Part shown: positions 60,388 to 64,000 of the stretch, one piece after another
How the letters are laid out: every line of letters starts with the position of its first letter
Numbering within the stretch: position 1 is the first letter of the stretch
NCBI RefSeq assembly: GCF_023544465.1
Contig: NZ_JALPVL010000003.1
Coordinates: 1 to 64,000, forward strand
DNA length: 64,000 nt
Direction of reading: 5' to 3'
Origin: Paractinoplanes maris
Lineage (GTDB): Bacteria; Actinomycetota; Actinomycetes; Mycobacteriales; Micromonosporaceae
Notes under the pieces: generated by a model
The model's database searches: none
What the model saw: only the letters and a program-made list of their open reading frames with translations
Told to the model about the DNA's origin: nothing
Position numbers and translations under genes: made by a program

Positions 60388-62784
60388 TCACGGCACCACG
60401 CGCAGCGGCGGGCCGGCCTCGACGCCCAGCACGTCGTAGGGCGGGACGATGATGCCGCCGAGCAGCTGATACCGCCCCGGCGGGGGCGCGGCGAACTCCA
60501 GCGTCACCTCGCCCCCCGGCGATCCGGGCGGCAGCGACCCGGCCGACGTCGCCACGACGCGGGTCTCCGCGGGATCGGCCGACGTGGCCACGACATGCGC
60601 GATGTAATGGGCGGCGCCGGTCAGCGAGAAACTGAACGTCGCGGTCAGCCGGTCCTGTCCGGTCGAGGCGAACGTCATGCCCGCGATCTCGAGCCGCGGG
60701 TCCGCCGGCCGTGGACCCCTCACCTCGGCCACCTGGGCGGTCGTCTCCACGAAGTACTGCACCCGGCGGCCCCCGTCCTCCGGTGGCGGCTCGTCGTCCG
60801 GGCCGGCGGCCGGTGCCACGTGCCGTTCCCGCACTTCTCCGTCGGCGCCGAGCACCACGGTGACCAGATAGATCGGAGCCGCGGCGGCGGTCACCGGTTC
60901 CGGCGTACGGAAATCGGCCACGATCCCCTGGAGCCGGGCGCCGAGGGAGCGGGCGCCTGGACCCATGCCGAACTTGGCGAAGGCGCCCCAGACGGCCCGT
61001 TCGGCTTCCGCGAACCGATCGCCCGGCAACTGGCCCGCCGCCCGCAGGCCGGCCAGGGCGCTCAGGATCGAGTCGCGCATGTCGAGGAAACTCGGGTTGG
61101 CCCGGGACAGCTTCAGCGCGTCCATCACCACCCGCAGCGCCAACTGCTCGGACTCGAGCCGGCGGGTCATCTCCATCAGCGTGGCGCACCAGACCTCGCC
61201 GACCTCGTGCACCTCGCTGTATTCGCGGCCGAGCCGGCCGAAGTGGCCGGGGTGCCGGTCGTCGTAGCGGTGACCGCGGATGCCGACCGGCCGGTCCACC
61301 GCCCAGCGGGCGACGACGTCCGTGCCCGCGTGGACACAGGCGAAGAAGTCTCCCCAGCCCTCGCCCATCCCGGCGCTCTGCGGCTCGTCGAGCGCGTGCG
61401 TGTCCAGGCCGCCGCCGACGAGCCGGTTGGTCACGCCGTGGCAGAACTCGTGGAAGACGATCGTCGCGTCGAGCGCGGTGTGCCGGCCGGTCGTGCCGAC
61501 CACGCCGAGCCGGAGCACTGGGCTGGTGCCCTCGGCCGGGGTGGCCATCGTGGCCGTGCCGGGCACACTCCGGGCGTACACCCGGGCGTCGACCGGATCG
61601 GTGCCGGCGCCGCCCCGGCCCAGCGCGTCGCGCTGGAAGTTGCCCTCGGCCTCGGTGAAGCCGAGCAGGTAGAAGAAGTCGTGGGCCGACGAGATCAGCG
61701 CGAAGGCGTTGAGGACCTGCTGGTCGACGCTGCCGGGGTCGAAGGAGAAGGTCACCTCGTCGCCCTCCCGGCCGCCCCGGGCCGGCGCCCCGCCGTCCTC
61801 CGGGTGGGCGGCGACGTTGTTCCCGGTCGTGACGTCGGCCGACAGCCACGGGTCGGGGAAGCCGCCGGGCAGACCGGGCGGTGACTCGAGCCGGTAGTCG
61901 CTCAGATCGCGGGGGAAGGTGATCCGCTCCCGGTCCCGGCCACCGTCGATCAGGAACACATCGGCCGACGCCGCGACGGACAGCACCGTCTGGTGGGCGT
62001 AAAGCACTTCCGCTTGCTGTGCGTCGACCACGACCACGTACCGCTGGGCGTGGCCGGGCATGGTCAGGGTGACCCGCCAGGCGAGCCGGGTGTCGCCGGG
62101 ACTCAACGGGAACCAGATCAGCGCGGCGGTGATCGGCTCGGCGAACGGGCCGGGATCGAGGACGGCGGCGCGGTCCTGGGCGCCCTCGACGAGGGTGGTC
62201 ACGCGGGGGACGAAGGAGTCCACGTCGATCGCCGGCGGCACGAAACGCTGCTGGAACTGGTCGTACTTGCCGAGCTCGTCGGGATCGGGCCGGGCCACGT
62301 GGCGAGCGGCGACCAGGACGGCGTCGGTCACCCGCACCCCGGGCCCGGCGTCGAGTGGCTCGGCGATCGTCACGGTGCTGCCGGCGGTCGAGGCCAGCGC
62401 GCCGGACGGGTCGAACACCACCGCCTGGGCGGCCTGGAAGACCTGGATTCCCTGGTGCTGCTGCCGCAGGTGGACGGTGTGGGCGCCGGCGCCGGTGGTC
62501 TGCACGACCGGGTCGGGCACGAACTCGGCCGGTTGGGCCGCGGTCAGCCCGAGAAGAGGCCCGACCGCCCGCAGGTGGGCGAGCGCGCGAGCGGCGTAGT
62601 CCCCGCGCTGGGCCTCGCCGCTCGCGAGCTCCACCCGGGCGGCGTTGCCGGTCAGCCGATCGAGGGCGGCGACCCGCGCGGTCTGCGGGCCCGGCAGCCG
62701 GTCCGACACCGTGGCGGCCAGTGCCGACAGTCGCTGTTCGTCCGGCTCCGCGATCGGGCGGCGGAGATCGACTTCCCGGCTCAT
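60388..62784 (-). CDS. Fungalysin-type (M36) metallopeptidase without signal peptide
   Basis: 798 residues. The N-terminal ~270 residues resemble the propeptide of M36 proteases (FTP/PepSY-like: HTVHLRQQHQGIQVFQAAQA). The catalytic domain has HEFCH (445-449) and GMGEGWGDFF (Glu475), the zinc ligands of fungalysins, followed by a ~170-residue beta-sandwich-like C-terminal part. Unlike secreted fungalysins the product begins MSREVDLRRP and has no signal peptide. ATG at 62784 has AGGAAGGGAA upstream; two identical hairpins lie between it and the previous gene. Confidence 0.83.
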   Translation of the reverse strand: MSREVDLRRPIAEPDEQRLSALAATVSDRLPGPQTARVAALDRLTGNAARVELASGEAQRGDYAARALAHLRAVGPLLGLTAAQPAEFVPDPVVQTTGAGAHTVHLRQQHQGIQVFQAAQAVVFDPSGALASTAGSTVTIAEPLDAGPGVRVTDAVLVAARHVARPDPDELGKYDQFQQRFVPPAIDVDSFVPRVTTLVEGAQDRAAVLDPGPFAEPITAALIWFPLSPGDTRLAWRVTLTMPGHAQRYVVVVDAQQAEVLYAHQTVLSVAASADVFLIDGGRDRERITFPRDLSDYRLESPPGLPGGFPDPWLSADVTTGNNVAAHPEDGGAPARGGREGDEVTFSFDPGSVDQQVLNAFALISSAHDFFYLLGFTEAEGNFQRDALGRGGAGTDPVDARVYARSVPGTATMATPAEGTSPVLRLGVVGTTGRHTALDATIVFHEFCHGVTNRLVGGGLDTHALDEPQSAGMGEGWGDFFACVHAGTDVVARWAVDRPVGIRGHRYDDRHPGHFGRLGREYSEVHEVGEVWCATLMEMTRRLESEQLALRVVMDALKLSRANPSFLDMRDSILSALAGLRAAGQLPGDRFAEAERAVWGAFAKFGMGPGARSLGARLQGIVADFRTPEPVTAAAAPIYLVTVVLGADGEVRERHVAPAAGPDDEPPPEDGGRRVQYFVETTAQVAEVRGPRPADPRLEIAGMTFASTGQDRLTATFSFSLTGAAHYIAHVVATSADPAETRVVATSAGSLPPGSPGGEVTLEFAAPPPGRYQLLGGIIVPPYDVLGVEAGPPLRVVP

Positions 62785-62799
62785 GGATCCGTTCCCTTC

Positions 62800-62845
62800 C
62801 TGTGGTCGCCCGGCACCGGTCATCGCCGGCGCCGGGCGGTCTCGA
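62800..62845. repeat. Tandem hairpin repeat, copy 1
   Basis: 46 bases identical to 62850-62895. Within it CGCCCGGCACCGG and CCGGCGCCGGGCG form 13-bp arms (one mismatch) with a six-base loop, so each copy folds to a strong hairpin in the leader of the M36 gene. Confidence 0.85.
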
Positions 62846-62849
62846 CTTG

Positions 62850-62895
62850 CTGTGGTCGCCCGGCACCGGTCATCGCCGGCGCCGGGCGGTCTCGA
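62850..62895. repeat. Tandem hairpin repeat, copy 2
   Basis: Second, identical 46-base copy, 50 bases from the first. It ends seven bases before the stop of the upstream gene (62902), so the pair may act as terminator or attenuator between the two genes. Confidence 0.85.
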
Positions 62896-62901
62896 TGGGC
62901 T

Positions 62902-63618
62902 CTACTCGGGATACACGAGGTAGCGCAGCGGGATGTTCTCCTGGAACTGACCCGAGTCCACGTCGATGATCGTGCTGGCGAAGGCCGCGTACGGCTGGCC
63001 GGCGTTGACGATGTCGGCCGACAGGTTGGCCTCGAACAGCAGGGGCTTGCGCCCGGGCATCGGGGCCTGGAACCAGAACTCGAGGTCGGTGAAGACCGGC
63101 GCCGGTGACGTGAAGCGGTCCGCCCGGAAGTCGTCCGGGCCGTCCGTCACGTCGGTCAGGTTGATCTGCTCCAGGCCGACCCGGTAGCGGCGGCCGCCGA
63201 GTTGCACGGTCGGCGGCACGGCGAACCCGTTGGCGATGTCGATCGTCGGGTTGACGAACAGCGTCGCGAAGATGACCGCCCATTCCCCGCCCGCAATGAT
63301 CTTGCTGGGCTGATAGGGCGGCGGGCCGCCGAACTGGATCGGCGTGAACGCGTAGAGGTCGAACGCCACGTACGGCCCGACGACGGGCTGGCCGATGCCG
63401 GCCTCGGCCAGACCCTGTGCCTTGGCCCTCATGGCGCCCTGCCGGTCGTCGAGGCGCCGCTGGATGCTCGACTGGAACCGCTCCTTCAGGTCGTCGCGGG
63501 TCTTGGCGGCTCGGTCGCGGATCTCGTCGGGTGGAGCGGGCGCGCTGGGTGCGGCCGGCGCCGCGGGTGCGGACGTGCCGGCGCTCACGGTGATCTCGTC
63601 TTTGGTGGTGGTCGTCAT
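62902..63618 (-). CDS. Hypothetical protein upstream of the M36 peptidase
   Basis: 238 residues: a disordered, Ala/Pro-rich N-terminus (~1-30), a charged helical stretch (EIRDRAAKTRDDLKERFQSS) and a beta-rich globular part with conserved-looking FDLYAFTPIQFGGPPPYQPS, GEWAVIFATLFVNPT and FTDLEFWFQAPMPG. No signal peptide or cysteine pairs. GGAGGAGG precedes the ATG at 63618. I do not recognise the family. Being in the same orientation before the peptidase it may be its partner or inhibitor. Confidence 0.7.
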   Translation of the reverse strand: MTTTTKDEITVSAGTSAPAAPAAPSAPAPPDEIRDRAAKTRDDLKERFQSSIQRRLDDRQGAMRAKAQGLAEAGIGQPVVGPYVAFDLYAFTPIQFGGPPPYQPSKIIAGGEWAVIFATLFVNPTIDIANGFAVPPTVQLGGRRYRVGLEQINLTDVTDGPDDFRADRFTSPAPVFTDLEFWFQAPMPGRKPLLFEANLSADIVNAGQPYAAFASTIIDVDSGQFQENIPLRYLVYPE

Positions 63619-63814
63619 CGGGGAGCCTCCTCCTGGCCTTGCTGCCCGCGCTTCGGACGGTGCCGACTGTCGCAGCGGGCGCTTAAGCGGCGTGGTCCGG
63701 TGACTTAGCACCGACGGCGGCCATCGTTAAGCGGCAGTGGTTTGGAGCCGTTTCCGCTGGGAAATCCACCATCTCCCGCGTTGGGGGGCCGCTCCGAGTG
63801 ACCAGGAGACGACA

Positions 63815-64000
63815 GTGGTTCCACACGAGATGAGGGTGATCAAGTCGAGCGAGGCCGACACCGAGGAGTGGGACTGCCCGAGTTGCGGCCGCCGGCTGCT
63901 GCTGCGCTGGCCGCCCCGTTTCTCCCGGATCGTCCTGCACCCCGGCGACGAGCGGGCGCTGCACGTGGGCGGTCGCCGGGCAGCGCCGGTGGACATGCTC
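63815..64000 (+). CDS. Zinc-ribbon protein, N-terminal part (runs off window)
   Basis: From GTG 63815 (AGGAG nine bases upstream) 62 codons are open to the window end. The sequence contains VIKSSEADTEEWDCPSCGRRLLLRW, a single CxxC knuckle expected to bind zinc together with residues outside the window, then PPRFSRIVLHPGDERALHVGG. I have seen similar short zinc-ribbon proteins in Micromonosporaceae but cannot name a function. It is divergent from the hypothetical gene at 62902. Confidence 0.65.
   Translation, partial: MVPHEMRVIKSSEADTEEWDCPSCGRRLLLRWPPRFSRIVLHPGDERALHVGGRRAAPVDML

Noticed and set aside
60263..62866. 867-codon open frame overlapping the M36 gene in another frame of the same strand
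   Set aside because: Arginine- and proline-rich shadow; the 60388-62784 frame has HExxH and the other zinc ligand.

Overview
The window is very GC-rich DNA with dense, tightly packed genes, frequent GTG starts and many 4-nt stop/start overlaps. Gene content (NgcE-type GlcNAc/chitobiose transport, a NarL-type two-component pair beside a DUF6223 gene, a tandem glycine riboswitch on serine deaminase, and MSMEG_0565-0572 family genes) points to a soil actinomycete. Micromonosporaceae (Actinoplanes-like) is my best guess, but it is an inference. No rRNA, tRNA or CRISPR array was seen.

Layout. 1-600: tail of an IS256-type transposase with its terminal repeat, then a possible small gene. 609-5735: AidB-like acyl-CoA dehydrogenase, a GGDEF/EAL protein lacking the start of its membrane domain, an MFS exporter and a holin-like small protein. 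5756-6830: a decayed stretch with a possible stop-interrupted gene, a strong hairpin, a secreted protein and a fragment of a CapD/WbpM-like sugar dehydratase. 6830-16389: a lipoprotein hydrolase, several hypotheticals, an MFS transporter, a PHP phosphoesterase, a DUF998-like membrane protein, a hydrolase and a stand-alone AAA ATPase. 16495-20077: GH13 glucosidase, then a TetR gene divergent from a cytochrome P450 that carries a one-base frameshift, with two palindromic operators between them. 20074-31869: PQQ-like lipoprotein, secreted S33 and S15 peptidases, two NarL-type two-component systems, an HSL-type esterase coupled to an ECF sigma factor, and small membrane proteins.

31830-39955 is the most notable block: a nine-gene, mostly overlapping, minus-strand operon of the Nit1 (MSMEG_0565-0572 / Sll0783-0787) type. 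It encodes an MSMEG_0570 protein, a flavin oxidoreductase, an amidohydrolase, an Sll0783-type protein, a radical SAM enzyme, a GNAT-AIR synthase fusion, an intact nitrilase, a second nitrilase copy that has lost its catalytic cysteine and glutamate, and a glycosyltransferase. A frameshifted NB-ARC/TPR regulator lies divergently upstream.

42698-48798: anti-sigma-like protein coupled to a DUF1996 protein, a TPR protein, tandem repeats, a YbhN-like flippase-type membrane protein, and sdaA under a tandem glycine riboswitch. 49117-56183 looks like an amino-sugar uptake locus: a secreted GH16 plus chitin-binding module, NgcEFG-type ABC transporter, a SIS-domain enzyme and an RpiR regulator on one strand, and a BadF-type kinase divergent, with a clear operator over the RpiR promoter. 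56184-56618 is repeat-rich and gene-free. 56619-64000: trypsin-like protease, TPR protein, a LacI regulator and a phytanoyl-CoA-dioxygenase-like gene separated only by a 28-bp near-palindrome, then a fungalysin-type (M36) metallopeptidase without a signal peptide, preceded by two identical tandem hairpins and a 238-aa unknown protein, and finally a zinc-ribbon gene that runs off the window.
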